Of a stretch of 48,703 nucleotides of DNA, positions 6,662 to 15,543 are shown one piece after another. Both the position numbers and the translations under genes were made by a program. This DNA comes from Pseudomonadota bacterium (GTDB lineage Bacteria > Pseudomonadota > Gammaproteobacteria > Burkholderiales > Gallionellaceae), in NCBI GenBank assembly GCA_021783995.1, contig JAJXTH010000017.1, positions 1 through 48,703 of the forward strand. Direction: 5' to 3'. The first letter of the stretch is position 1, and each line of letters begins with the position of its first letter. The notes under the pieces are model-generated. The model was not told the origin of the DNA. It saw only the letters and a list, made by a program, of their open reading frames with translations, and made no database searches.

Positions 6662-8068
6662 TTGAAAACGATCAGTATCCTCGATGTTATGAAAAGCAGC
6701 GGCGTGGCATTCGGCACCAGCGGTGCACGGGGCTTGGCAAGCGCAATGACTGACGAAGTGTGCGGGGCCTACGCCATGGCCTTTTTGTCTGTCATCAACC
6801 AGTCTTTTTCGATAAACCGCATTGCGCTGGGCATAGACTTGCGCCCCAGCAGCCCGAGCATAGCAAGAGCCTGCGCATCAGCATTGCACCATGCAGGGAT
6901 CATCGTCGAGTATTGCGGCGCGCTGCCGACTCCAGCACTAGCCCTTTACGCTCAGGATCAATACATTCCTGCAATCATGGTAACCGGCAGTCACATACCT
7001 TTCGAACGCAACGGCATCAAGTTCTACCGTCCCGATGGCGAAATCACCAAGTCGGACGAATCGGCCATCGCCAATGCCGTTGTCGAACTCTATGCAGTGG
7101 AACACCAATTGCCAGACATGAATTCCTCAGCGATCGAACATTATGCAGCGCGCTATCTCGACTTCTTTCCTGACTTTAACGGCCTGCATCTGGGCTTATA
7201 TGAGCATTCCAGTGTTGCGCGGGACGTCTTGAAACACATACTCGAAAAGCTGGGTGCCCAAGTCACATCTCTTGGCCGCACCGAACAATTTGTCCCCATC
7301 GACACTGAGGCCGTTGCCGAGATCGACATGCAGCGGGGACACGACTGGGCCAATACACACCAATTCGATGCGATCATCTCGACCGATGGAGACGGAGACC
7401 GACCGCTGATTTCCGATGAAAACGGAAATTGGTTGCGCGGCGATATCGTGGGCCTGATTTGCGCGCGTTATCTCGGCGCTAAAAATGTGGTCGTGCCAGT
7501 CAGCTGCAATACGGCGATCGAGCTATGCGGCTCTTTTGAATCAGTCGTGCGAACAAAAATAGGCTCTCCCTATGTGATCGCAGGCATGCATGGCCTCGAA
7601 TCTGTCGTAGGATTCGAAGCCAATGGCGGCTTCCTGGTTGGTTCCGGTTTCACCAGACAAGGTAAGATTCTCTCTTCCCTGCCAACGCGAGACGCTGTTC
7701 TGCCCGCGCTCGCCATCTTGGCTTCTGCACGAGAAAAGAACTGCAATGTATCCGACTTGATGCGCGGCCTGCCCTCACGTTATACAGCGAGCGACAGACT
7801 GCAGAATTTTCCGGTCGAAAAAAGCGCTGAACTGATTTCAAGATTGACGAGCGATGAATCTGCGCTTCGGGATTATCTCGCACCTGATGGCGCAAAGCCG
7901 ATAGAAACGAACAACACCGATGGTCTGCGCATCACCTTTGACAATGGAGAAATCGTGCATTTGAGGCCATCCGGCAACGCTCCTGAATTGCGATGCTATT
8001 GCGAAGCATCGAGCAATCAGCGCGCGGTGCAGCTTGTCAAAAACGTGCTGGCAAAGATTCGTGTTTGA
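6662..8068 (+). CDS. Phosphomannomutase/phosphoglucomutase-family protein
   Basis: An alpha-D-phosphohexomutase that interconverts 1- and 6-phosphates of mannose or glucose, feeding nucleotide-sugar synthesis. All four family signatures are present: the phosphoserine loop VTGSHIPFERNGIKF, the metal-binding STDGDGDRP, the sugar-binding GFEANGGF, and the phosphate-binding LRPSGNAPELR. The start is set at TTG 6662 because the family begins a few residues before SGVAFGTSGARG; ATG 6689 or GTG 6659 are alternatives, giving 459-469 residues. The atypical serine loop (TGSH rather than TASH) is shared by a proteobacterial subgroup. The next gene overlaps its end. Substrate preference cannot be decided from sequence. 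Confidence 0.88.
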   Translation: MKTISILDVMKSSGVAFGTSGARGLASAMTDEVCGAYAMAFLSVINQSFSINRIALGIDLRPSSPSIARACASALHHAGIIVEYCGALPTPALALYAQDQYIPAIMVTGSHIPFERNGIKFYRPDGEITKSDESAIANAVVELYAVEHQLPDMNSSAIEHYAARYLDFFPDFNGLHLGLYEHSSVARDVLKHILEKLGAQVTSLGRTEQFVPIDTEAVAEIDMQRGHDWANTHQFDAIISTDGDGDRPLISDENGNWLRGDIVGLICARYLGAKNVVVPVSCNTAIELCGSFESVVRTKIGSPYVIAGMHGLESVVGFEANGGFLVGSGFTRQGKILSSLPTRDAVLPALAILASAREKNCNVSDLMRGLPSRYTASDRLQNFPVEKSAELISRLTSDESALRDYLAPDGAKPIETNNTDGLRITFDNGEIVHLRPSGNAPELRCYCEASSNQRAVQLVKNVLAKIRV

Positions 8069-8570
8069 GCAGAACTCAAGGATACATTTCGCGCACCTTG
8101 AGGATGCCAACAGAATCAACGATGCCATCCTGGATGGCTACAGACGTCTGGAAGTGAAGGATTTCATCCGGCGCAGCCACTCTTTTGAAGGGCGGCACGA
8201 AAATCTCTACATCGACCCTGCGCTGATTCCAGGGATCGAGGCTATGTTCGAACAGGCACTGGGATTAGCAGAAATCCTACTAAAGAGATCCAGGCTCAGA
8301 ATGGGATTCTGGTTCAATGACATGGGACCTGGAGATTCGACGAGCAGGCACGATCACGACGAATTCGACGAGCTTCTATCGGCGGTCTACTATGTGCATG
8401 TTCCAAGAAATTCCGGGAACCTGATCATCCACGATCCCCATTGCAGGACCGAGGTCACGCCTCGGGCAGGCATGTTCGTGTTCTTTTCCCCAAATACGGT
8501 GCACTCCGTTAGCGTCAACCAAAGCACCGAGAAACGCTTGTCAATCGCAATGAATTTCGGCCCTGCATGA
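8061..8570 (+). CDS. Putative 2OG-Fe(II) oxygenase-like protein
   Basis: A protein of about 169 residues. The C-terminal half looks like a double-stranded beta-helix dioxygenase: an HxD-type iron motif within SRHDHDEFDELLSAVYYVHV, a distal His in FSPNTVHSV, and an Arg in EKRLSIAMNF placed like the 2-oxoglutarate-binding residue. It therefore probably hydroxylates a protein or small molecule in the cytoplasm. The start is uncertain: GTG 8061 overlaps the phosphohexomutase stop by 8 nt, and ATG 8034 is an alternative. Translational coupling suggests joint expression. It could also be a non-catalytic cupin-like protein. Confidence 0.6.
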   Translation: MFEQNSRIHFAHLEDANRINDAILDGYRRLEVKDFIRRSHSFEGRHENLYIDPALIPGIEAMFEQALGLAEILLKRSRLRMGFWFNDMGPGDSTSRHDHDEFDELLSAVYYVHVPRNSGNLIIHDPHCRTEVTPRAGMFVFFSPNTVHSVSVNQSTEKRLSIAMNFGPA

Positions 8571-8586
8571 GGAAAAGATCACTTCC

Positions 8587-8610
8587 TACTCATCCAGAAT
8601 GAGATGAGTA
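8587..8610. terminator. Hairpin between convergent genes
   Basis: TACTCATC (8587-8594) and GATGAGTA (8603-8610) form a perfect 8-bp inverted repeat with an 8-nt loop. It lies in the 115-bp gap between the convergent oxygenase-like gene and pntB. There is no T-run on either side, so a Rho-independent terminator is uncertain. Confidence 0.35.
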
Positions 8611-8685
8611 TGAGAAAGGATATCAGGTCTGTTCTTATTATCTCGTGCATTCTTGGACAAATTCTGAGGCTTCAACCGTTCAGGC

Positions 8686-10074
8686 TCAGTCGATCGCCTT
8701 GATGATGTCCTCGACCACCTTCTTCGCGTCGCCGAACACCATCATGGTCTTGTCCATATAGAAGAGGTCGTTGTCCAGTCCCGCATAGCCTGTCGCCATC
8801 GAGCGCTTGACCACCAGCACAGTGCGTGCCTTGTACACGTCGAGTATCGGCATGCCGTAGATCGGGCTGGACTTGTCGTTCTTCGCAGCGGGGTTCACAA
8901 CGTCGTTCGCGCCTATCACCAGCACCACGTCCGTGTCTGCAAACTCGTTGTTGATCTCATCCATCTCCACGACCTGCTCATAAGGCACTTCGGCCTCGGC
9001 CAGCAGCACGTTCATGTGGCCCGGCATGCGGCCTGCCACGGGATGGATCGCATAGCGCACCTTCACGCCCTTGTCGGAAAGCACCTTGGACATCTCGTTG
9101 ATCGCATGCTGCGCGCGCGCGACCGCAAGCCCATAGCCCGGCACAATGATCACCGAATCGGCATTGCTCATCAGGAAGGCTGCATCGTCCGCACTGCCGC
9201 TGCGATAGGTCTTCTGCTCGCCATCCCCCGATGCTTCAGCCGCGGCCTCGCCGCCGAAGCCCCCCAGGATCACGTTGAAGAATGCACGGTTCATCGCCTT
9301 GCACATGATGTAGGAGAGGATGGCGCCCGAGCTTCCAACCAATGATCCCGCGATGATCAGCATGTTGTTGTTGAGCGTGAAGCCTATTCCAGCCGCTGCC
9401 CAGCCGGAATAGGAATTCAGCATGGACACCACCACAGGCATGTCAGCGCCGCCTATCGGCATGATCAGCAATACGCCTAGCACCAGCGCGATCGCAGTCA
9501 TGATCAGGAACGGCATCCACGATGGATTCATGAAGAACGCGGCGCCAAAGCCCAGCATCACGATACCCAGAAGCAGATTGAGCCAATGCTGCCCGGCAAA
9601 GCGCAAAGGTCTGCCGGAAAGCTTTCCGGACAATTTTCCGAATGCAATGATAGAACCGGTGAAGGTGATCGCACCCACAAAGGTGCCGATGAAGAGCTCG
9701 ATGCGGTTGCTGCTGTGCAGCGGCTCTCCCGGCAGCGCAATGCCATAAGCTACCGGATTGTTGAATGCGGCCATCGCGACCAGGACGGCTGCCAGGCCCA
9801 CCAGGGAGTGCATCGCCGCGACGAGCTCCGGCATCGCGGTCATCTCGATGCGGCGAGCAACGATCGCGCCTATCGTGCCACCGACGGCGATCGCCAGCAG
9901 GATATAGGTCACGTTGTGCGTGAGGCTCAAAGTGGTCAACACGGCAATTGCCATGCCCGTCATGCCGAACATGTTGCCGCGCCGCGACGATATAGGTGAA
10001 CTCAAGCCCTTGAGCGTCAGAATGAAAAGGACAGCGGCGACCAGATAGGCCAGGTATACGGAATTGGCTGACAT
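8686..10074 (-). CDS. pntB: NAD(P) transhydrogenase subunit beta
   Basis: The beta subunit of the proton-translocating transhydrogenase moves hydride from NADH to NADP+ using the proton gradient across the inner membrane. The 462 residues have about nine hydrophobic segments from residue 5 to about 265 (part of domain II). A soluble NADP(H)-binding domain III follows from about 285, with VPGYGLAVARAQHAI, KVRYAIHPVAGRMPGHMN and VLVIGANDVVNPAA. Length and motifs match PntB. It starts directly after the pntAB stop codon (no gap) with AAGGAAAAG as ribosome site, so the three pnt genes form one operon transcribed on the minus strand. Confidence 0.97.
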   Translation of the reverse strand: MSANSVYLAYLVAAVLFILTLKGLSSPISSRRGNMFGMTGMAIAVLTTLSLTHNVTYILLAIAVGGTIGAIVARRIEMTAMPELVAAMHSLVGLAAVLVAMAAFNNPVAYGIALPGEPLHSSNRIELFIGTFVGAITFTGSIIAFGKLSGKLSGRPLRFAGQHWLNLLLGIVMLGFGAAFFMNPSWMPFLIMTAIALVLGVLLIMPIGGADMPVVVSMLNSYSGWAAAGIGFTLNNNMLIIAGSLVGSSGAILSYIMCKAMNRAFFNVILGGFGGEAAAEASGDGEQKTYRSGSADDAAFLMSNADSVIIVPGYGLAVARAQHAINEMSKVLSDKGVKVRYAIHPVAGRMPGHMNVLLAEAEVPYEQVVEMDEINNEFADTDVVLVIGANDVVNPAAKNDKSSPIYGMPILDVYKARTVLVVKRSMATGYAGLDNDLFYMDKTMMVFGDAKKVVEDIIKAID

Positions 10075-10371
10075 TTACTTTTCCTTCTTCTTGAACATCG
10101 CCAACATGCGCTGGGTCACCAGAAAACCGCCGAACACATTGATTGCGGCCAGCACTACGGCGATCAGTCCGAGCACCGATCCGATATCCATTTTTTCCGG
10201 ACTGGAAGCAAGCATCGCACCCACGATGATGATGCCGGATACCGCATTTGTCACCGCCATCAACGGAGTGTGCAGCGCGGGGGTTACATTCCATACAACG
10301 TGGTAACCTACGAATATCGCGAGCACGAATACGGTCAGATTCAATACAAAGGGATCTACTGCACCAGTCAT
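10075..10371 (-). CDS. pntAB: NAD(P) transhydrogenase alpha subunit, membrane part
   Basis: A 98-residue integral membrane protein forming the alpha-chain half of transhydrogenase domain II, with three hydrophobic helices (about 8-30, 36-57 and 64-85). The segment VGYHVVWNVTPALHTPLMAVTNAVSG is diagnostic, as is the terminal LVTQRMLAMFKKKEK. The start ATG at 10371 is chosen because AGGAG precedes it by 7 nt; upstream in-frame starts lie within pntAA. In E. coli this region is fused to the NAD-binding domain; the split arrangement here is common in other bacteria. The stop abuts the pntB start. Confidence 0.95.
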   Translation of the reverse strand: MTGAVDPFVLNLTVFVLAIFVGYHVVWNVTPALHTPLMAVTNAVSGIIIVGAMLASSPEKMDIGSVLGLIAVVLAAINVFGGFLVTQRMLAMFKKKEK

Positions 10372-10381
10372 GATATTGCTC

Positions 10382-11500
10382 CTATTTGTTTGCTGCAGCG
10401 CCATCCTTGCATAGCAGCGTGCCGGCAATGATGTCGTCTTCCAGATTGATGTTCATTGCACCCGTCTTGTCGCAAAGCAGGTTGATGAAATTCAGGAGGT
10501 TGCGCGCATAAAGCGCACTGGCATCGGTTGCGACCAGTGCCGGAAGATTGGTCTCTCCAACGATGGTCACGCCATGCTTCACTACGGTACTTCCGGCCTC
10601 TGACAACGGACAGTTGCCGCCCGCCTCCACAGCCATGTCGACGATGACGGAACCCGGTTTCATCTGCTTTACGGTTTCTTCATGCAGCAGCACGGGTGCA
10701 GGACGCCCGGGAATCAGCGCCGTGGTGATCACGATGTCGGCCTGCTTGGCTCGTTCTGCAACGAGCACAGCCTGACGCTGCATCCAGGAAGCCGGCATGG
10801 GTCTCGCATATCCTCCCACGCCCTGCGCGATCTCGCGCTCCTCTTCGGTCTCAAATGGCACGTCGATGTACTTCGCACCCAGCGATTCGACCTGTTCCTT
10901 CACGGCGGGACGCACGTCGGACGCCTCGACCACCGCACCCAGGCGCTTGGCTGTCGCGATCGCCTGCAACCCCGCCACGCCCACACCCAGGATCAGAACG
11001 CGCGCCGCCTTCACGGTGCCGGCTGCAGTCATCAGCATGGGCATGAAGCGCTGGTAAAAATTGGCCCCCAATATCACTGCCTTGTAGCCCGCGATGTTGG
11101 CCTGGGAAGACAGCACATCCATCGCCTGAGCGCGCGAGGTGCGAGGCAGTTTTTCCATTGAAAACGCAGTGATGCCCTGCTTTACATAGGCATCGACCAG
11201 ATCTGCCTGATAGGGGTTGAGCAGTCCGATAAGCGCGGTGCCTGCGCGCAACTGCGCGATTTCATCCATGGTCGGCGCCTTCACCTTGAGCAGCATATCC
11301 GCTTCCCCGTACAGCGCTGCCACATCGACAAGCTTCGCGCCAGCCGATGCGAATTCCGCATCCAGATAATGCGCAGCCACGCCTGCCCCGCTTTGCACCA
11401 GTACTTCGTGACCTGCAGCGATCATCTTTTTCACTGTTTCCGGCGTCGCTGCAACACGGGTTTCACCTGCGCGAATTTCCGCAGGAATGCCTATCCGCAT
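10382..11500 (-). CDS. pntAA: NAD(P) transhydrogenase alpha subunit, NAD-binding part
   Basis: A 372-residue soluble domain I of transhydrogenase, binding NAD(H). It is related to alanine dehydrogenase: the N-terminus RIGIPAEIRAGETRVAATPETV is typical, and the Rossmann motif VLILGVGVAGLQAIATAKRLG with EASDVRP is at about 165-195. Later, VAEQ-like residues and GGNCPLSEAG match PntA. The ATG has a GAGGAGAG ribosome site. A promoter with an embedded inverted repeat lies just upstream. It is the first gene of pntAA-pntAB-pntB; the enzyme supplies NADPH from NADH, which is useful in an autotroph, though that lifestyle is an inference. Confidence 0.97.
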   Translation of the reverse strand: MRIGIPAEIRAGETRVAATPETVKKMIAAGHEVLVQSGAGVAAHYLDAEFASAGAKLVDVAALYGEADMLLKVKAPTMDEIAQLRAGTALIGLLNPYQADLVDAYVKQGITAFSMEKLPRTSRAQAMDVLSSQANIAGYKAVILGANFYQRFMPMLMTAAGTVKAARVLILGVGVAGLQAIATAKRLGAVVEASDVRPAVKEQVESLGAKYIDVPFETEEEREIAQGVGGYARPMPASWMQRQAVLVAERAKQADIVITTALIPGRPAPVLLHEETVKQMKPGSVIVDMAVEAGGNCPLSEAGSTVVKHGVTIVGETNLPALVATDASALYARNLLNFINLLCDKTGAMNINLEDDIIAGTLLCKDGAAANK

Positions 11501-11530
11501 GATCTCTCCTCGATTGGTGGATTTTTATCT

Positions 11531-11618
11531 CTGAACTTGCCAGATTTATGCGGCCGCGATTATACCCTCACTCGCGGCCAGTCGGACAATAACCACGCTA
11601 TATGCAGGGCAAGTTCAG
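11531..11618. repeat. Nested inverted repeats upstream of pntAA
   Basis: Outer arms CTGAACTTGCC (11531-11541) and GGCAAGTTCAG (11608-11618) are a perfect 11-bp inverted repeat. Inside lie GGCCGCGA (11552-11559) and TCGCGGCC (11572-11579), a perfect 8-bp repeat. The right outer arm overlaps the stop codon of the upstream membrane-protein gene, and the inner repeat brackets the pnt -10 box. Confidence 0.7.
11559..11589 (-). promoter_or_regulatory. Candidate sigma-70 promoter of the pnt operon
   Basis: On the minus strand TATAAT (11564-11559) is preceded by TTGTCC (11589-11584) with a 19-bp spacer, about 55 nt upstream of the pntAA start. The -10 box lies at the inner inverted repeat, so occupancy of that repeat would interfere with transcription. 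Spacing is slightly long, hence moderate confidence. Confidence 0.45.
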
Positions 11619-12004
11619 GAATACCAGCGCAGGAATGCGGCGCTTGCAAGTGCGACGAGGCCAAGCGCTAACAGGATACGCCAGACAAGCACCTGCTGCT
11701 TTTCGCTGAGGTTCGCCTTGCGATAGAAAAGCGCGAGCGTCAGACCCGCAACGACACAGAGCACCTTGATGCCCAATGCAAGAACGGCGATGCCGTGGAT
11801 GTCGGGCAAGTGCCTCTCATAGGCATAGGTGGTGATGCCGAAGGATAATCCAGTCAATCCCTGCAGTGCCCAGGCCACAGCCACCCATGTTGCCAGCTTC
11901 GAGCGCAAATCAGGTTGCCAGAGCGCTGCCGCGGCAATTCCTGCAATGACTGCCGCGTTGATATTGTGCAGAGACTGTATCAGCGCATAGAGCAGATTCT
12001 GCAT
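11615..12004 (-). CDS. Small four-helix membrane protein of unknown function
   Basis: Not recognised as a named family. The 129-residue protein has four hydrophobic segments (about 13-28, 37-57, 69-90 and 104-124), with a Tyr/His-containing loop (TTYAYERHLPDI) between the second and third. There is no signal peptidase site and no metal motif beyond scattered His. The layout resembles small inner-membrane proteins with four-helix bundles, such as copper-resistance CopD-like or cytochrome-b561-like folds, but no defining motif is present. It begins one nucleotide after the stop of the exported protein gene upstream, so the two are co-transcribed and may act together at the envelope. Confidence 0.7.
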   Translation of the reverse strand: MQNLLYALIQSLHNINAAVIAGIAAAALWQPDLRSKLATWVAVAWALQGLTGLSFGITTYAYERHLPDIHGIAVLALGIKVLCVVAGLTLALFYRKANLSEKQQVLVWRILLALGLVALASAAFLRWYS

Positions 12005-12005
12005 G

Positions 12006-12359
12006 CTATTGGCTGGTCACCGTCTCAACGGCCTCGACTCCGGTCAATGCATGGCTCACGGTTGCCTCCTTGATCGCAATCACATGTTTGCCTGGCGCAA
12101 GCTTGGGCAGCGTTATGCTGCAGGGGCAATGCGAAATGTCGCGATCGATGATGGGGTTGCCATCGTCGACATAGATGTGCAGATGATTTCCCGTGGGGCT
12201 AAGCCTGACGTTGAAATCCAGCTTGTTGTCAGCATTGCCTTGCAGCACGGCACCGTTTACTGGGGAAGTGATGGTGATCGCACCTTCTGTTGCCAGCGCT
12301 GAAGATGCAATCAGAGTCAAAGACAATGCGGCGGGTTTGATCAGATCGAGCAGTTTCAT
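12006..12359 (-). CDS. Small exported protein with Ig-like fold, unknown function
   Basis: A 117-residue protein with a signal peptide (about 1-23: MKLLDLIKPAALSLTLIASS, cut near ALA-TEG). A compact beta-rich domain follows: ITITSPVNGAVLQG, LSPTGNHLHIYVDDGNPIIDRD, LAPGKHVIAIKEATVSH. The His-containing NHLHIYVDDG and the HCPC pair suggest a possible metal or disulfide site. Domains of this appearance are seen in uncharacterised periplasmic proteins. A ribosome site AAGGAG precedes the ATG. It is paired with the small membrane protein gene downstream. Confidence 0.7.
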   Translation of the reverse strand: MKLLDLIKPAALSLTLIASSALATEGAITITSPVNGAVLQGNADNKLDFNVRLSPTGNHLHIYVDDGNPIIDRDISHCPCSITLPKLAPGKHVIAIKEATVSHALTGVEAVETVTSQ

Positions 12360-12500
12360 GGCATTTCTCCTTATGGATGGATAGGATAAATACGACAGAT
12401 TTACTCAACTACTGTGTCAATTTGATCCTGTTTCAGAAAGAAGTCAAGTGTGAAGGCGGGCTCCGCTATAATTGCAGATCACACAAATTCCATACATCTC

Positions 12501-14255
12501 ATGAGCACATCCATACGGCTTTTGCCAGAACTGCTGATCAACCAGATCGCCGCTGGCGAAGTGATCGAGCGGCCTGCTGCCGCATTGAAGGAATTGATGG
12601 AGAATAGCCTGGATGCAGGAGCAAACGACATCTCCGTTCAGATTGAAAGCGGCGGCATCAAGCTACTGCGGGTACGCGACAATGGTCGCGGCATCGCAAA
12701 AGAGGATATGAAGCTTGCACTGTTGCGACATGCGACCAGCAAGATTGCCTCTTTAGACGACCTCCAGTCGGTTGCCAGCATGGGCTTTCGCGGCGAAGCG
12801 CTGGCCAGCATGGCCGCTGTCGCCGAACTGACGCTTTCAAGCCGCACGGCAAACGACGAACATGGCTGGAGGATAGAGGCGCGCGACGGGATCATCAGTG
12901 AGCCTGCCCCAACAAGCCAAATGCAAGGCACCAGCATCGAAATCAGGGAGATCTATTTCAACACGCCAGCAAGGCGGAAATTCCTGAAGACGGAGGCTAC
13001 CGAATTTGCGCACTGCGAGGAGGCATTCAAACGCATCGCGTTATCGCGCCCGGATGTTGCCTTTTCGCTGCAGCACAACGGACGCACGATATGGCAACTC
13101 CCGGGGATGAATGATACTGGATCGATCGCAGATGCTGCGATGAAACGGGTCGCCATGCTGCTCGGGGAGGACTTTGCCAAGGCCGCAGTCGCAGTTTCGC
13201 GCTTTTCTCCAGACCTTGCGCTGAAAGGCCTCGCAGCCTTGCCCGCCTACTCACTGAGCAGCCGCGATGCGCAATACTTCTTCGTCAACGGCCGCTTCGT
13301 GCGCGACAAGGTCGCAAGCCATGCGCTGCGCCAGGCCTATCAGGACATCCTGCACCACCAGCGCCATCCGGCATACGTGCTCTTTCTGGAATTGCCCGCA
13401 ACACAGGTGGATGTGAACGTGCACCCTGCGAAAAGCGAGGTGCGCTTTCGCGAAAGCCAGGCGATACACCGGTTCATCTTCCACACGCTGCAGGAGGCGC
13501 TTGCAAAACCCGAACAGACTATAGAATCTCCACGCAATCCGGTTCCATTTTCAAGACCTAGTCCCTTGAGCACCCCACAATACAGTGCATCCATTGATTT
13601 GTGGCAGATGCAGACAGAAAGCATCGCGTCATCGGTTGAACAGACTCCGGTCGACTCTGCCACCCAGGATATCCCGCCTCTGGGATTTGCGCTTGCCCAA
13701 CTCTCAGGCATATACATACTCGCGCAAAACGCGCATGGTTTGGTGGTCGTGGACATGCACGCAGCGCATGAGCGCATCGTGTACGAAAAGCTGAAATCCG
13801 CGATGGATAAGGAAAAGGTCGCCACGCAGCCTTTGCTGATCCCGGTCACCATGCCCGCTGAAAATCTGGATATCGCGACCGCCGAAGCCGAAAGGCAGAC
13901 ACTTTCGAAATTGGGCTTCGACATCACGCCCATCTCGCCCACCACGCTTACGATACGCGCGATGCCTGTGCTGCTCAAGCAATCAGAAGCAGAACTGGTC
14001 GCAGGCAAGGTGCTGCAGGAGCTTCGCGAATACGGTGCAAGCCGCGTGCTTACCGAACGCCGCGATGAACTTCTGGCAAGCCTTGCCTGCCACAGTGCGG
14101 TGCGCGCCAACCGGATTCTGAACATACCCGAGATGAACGCGCTGCTGCGCGAAATGGAAAGCACGGAGCGTGCAGACCAGTGCAACCACGGCCGCCCGAC
14201 CTGGTTCCAGGTATCGATAAAGGAGCTCGATGCGATGTTCATGCGAGGACAATAA
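12501..14255 (+). CDS. mutL: MutL, DNA mismatch repair protein
   Basis: MutL links MutS mismatch recognition to strand removal. The 584-residue protein has the GHKL ATPase N-terminus: INQIAAGEVIERPAAALKEL, ENSLDAGA, RVRDNGRGI, and GFRGEAL. A transducer domain follows (FFVNGRFVRDK, VDVNVHPAKSEVRF), then a linker (about 330-400). The C-terminal dimerisation domain has endonuclease-type motifs DMHAAHERIVYE, CHSAVRAN and CNHGRPTW. The first differs from DQHA(X)2E(X)4E by Q to M, as I recall for Neisseria MutL, so a nicking activity is plausible; this fits a genome that may lack MutH. Start ATG 12501 matches family starts. It is followed 25 nt later by an MHS transporter gene. Confidence 0.97.
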   Translation: MSTSIRLLPELLINQIAAGEVIERPAAALKELMENSLDAGANDISVQIESGGIKLLRVRDNGRGIAKEDMKLALLRHATSKIASLDDLQSVASMGFRGEALASMAAVAELTLSSRTANDEHGWRIEARDGIISEPAPTSQMQGTSIEIREIYFNTPARRKFLKTEATEFAHCEEAFKRIALSRPDVAFSLQHNGRTIWQLPGMNDTGSIADAAMKRVAMLLGEDFAKAAVAVSRFSPDLALKGLAALPAYSLSSRDAQYFFVNGRFVRDKVASHALRQAYQDILHHQRHPAYVLFLELPATQVDVNVHPAKSEVRFRESQAIHRFIFHTLQEALAKPEQTIESPRNPVPFSRPSPLSTPQYSASIDLWQMQTESIASSVEQTPVDSATQDIPPLGFALAQLSGIYILAQNAHGLVVVDMHAAHERIVYEKLKSAMDKEKVATQPLLIPVTMPAENLDIATAEAERQTLSKLGFDITPISPTTLTIRAMPVLLKQSEAELVAGKVLQELREYGASRVLTERRDELLASLACHSAVRANRILNIPEMNALLREMESTERADQCNHGRPTWFQVSIKELDAMFMRGQ

Positions 14256-14280
14256 GGCTCATTGATAACGATATACACTG

Positions 14281-15543
14281 ATGACCTCATCCAGCCCATC
14301 CATCGCGCGCATCGCGTTCGCCTCGTTCATCGGCACGGCAATAGAGTATTACGATTTCTACATCTACGGCCTGGCGGTGGCGATGGTGATCGGCCCGGTG
14401 TTCTTCCCGAGTTCAGATCCGGCCGTGCAAGCGCTGAATGCATTCCTGACTTTCGGCGTCGCCTTCGTTGCGCGCCCCATCGGTTCCCTGCTGTTCGGCC
14501 ACTACGGCGACAAGATCGGAAGAAAATCGACCCTGGTCGCATCCCTTTTCGCAATGGGCACATCAACATTTATGATCGGTCTTCTACCGGGTTATCAGCA
14601 GATCGGCTGGACTGCCCCCTTGCTGCTTTGCCTCTTGCGCTTTGCCCAGGGTATAGGCCTTGGAGGGGAATGGGGAGGTGCTGCGCTCCTGGCAACAGAA
14701 TATGCGCCTGCGGGCCGTCGCGGATGGTATGGCATGTTCCCACAACTCGGCCCTTCCATCGGATTCCTGCTGGCTGTCGGCAGCTTCCTGCTCCTCACTG
14801 GGTATTTCGACGACGCAAGCTTTCGCGCATGGGGCTGGCGCATCCCATTCCTCGCAAGTTCTCTTCTTGTGATCGTAGGCCTGTACGTTCGCATGAAACT
14901 AGCAGAGACGCCCGTGTTTACGAAGGCCATACATGTGAAACTCCCCGCCCTGCAGCTTTTTTTCCATCATGCAAAACCATTGCTGCTGGGCGCAATGCTG
15001 ATGGTGGTTTGCTATGCGCTGTTCTACATCTCGACGGTCTTTTCCTTGAGCTATGGCACGAGCAGGCTCGGGTTTTCACGCATGCAGTTTCTTGCCATGC
15101 TGTGCATCGCGGTGCTGTTCATGGCGGCTGCCACACCGCTTTCCGCAATGGCCTCTGACCGCTATGGACGCCGCCCCGTGTTGATCGCAGCAGGAAGCGC
15201 TGCGCTTCTTTCAGGCTTCCTGTTCTCGCCGATGCTCTCCAGCGGCTCCACGATAGCGATTACAGGATTTCTCTCTCTTGAGCTTTTTTTGATGGGAGCG
15301 ACCTTTGCACCGATGGGCGCGCTGCTCCCTGAGCTCTTTCCGAGCGCAGTGCGCTATACCGGCGCAGGCGCTGCCTACAACCTGGGCGGCATCATGGGCG
15401 CATCGCTCGCACCATACATCGCACAGCAACTGGTGCAGAAGGGCGGACTTCCCTGGGTGGGCGGATACATTTCAGCAGCCGCAGCGATAAGCTTGACGGC
15501 CGCATTCCTGATACGCGAAACCCGCGACAGGGACTTGGCATGA
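14281..15543 (+). CDS. MHS-family (MFS) metabolite:proton symporter
   Basis: A 420-residue inner-membrane carrier with about twelve hydrophobic helices. It has MHS subfamily marks: [15 protein letters not shown] in the first helix, [13 protein letters not shown] between helices 2 and 3, and [35 protein letters not shown] marks the second half and [23 protein letters not shown] is near helix 10. Known relatives (ShiA, ProP, KgtP, CitA) move shikimate, betaine/proline, 2-oxoglutarate or citrate with protons or sodium; the substrate here cannot be told. Its TGA overlaps the miaA ATG by 4 nt. No ribosome site is clear. Confidence 0.9.
   Translation: MTSSSPSIARIAFASFIGTAIEYYDFYIYGLAVAMVIGPVFFPSSDPAVQALNAFLTFGVAFVARPIGSLLFGHYGDKIGRKSTLVASLFAMGTSTFMIGLLPGYQQIGWTAPLLLCLLRFAQGIGLGGEWGGAALLATEYAPAGRRGWYGMFPQLGPSIGFLLAVGSFLLLTGYFDDASFRAWGWRIPFLASSLLVIVGLYVRMKLAETPVFTKAIHVKLPALQLFFHHAKPLLLGAMLMVVCYALFYISTVFSLSYGTSRLGFSRMQFLAMLCIAVLFMAAATPLSAMASDRYGRRPVLIAAGSAALLSGFLFSPMLSSGSTIAITGFLSLELFLMGATFAPMGALLPELFPSAVRYTGAGAAYNLGGIMGASLAPYIAQQLVQKGGLPWVGGYISAAAAISLTAAFLIRETRDRDLA

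Noticed and set aside
14262-15158. Plus-strand open frame overlapping the MHS transporter in another frame
   Set aside because: No transmembrane pattern or family motif; the frame at 14281 encodes the recognised transporter.
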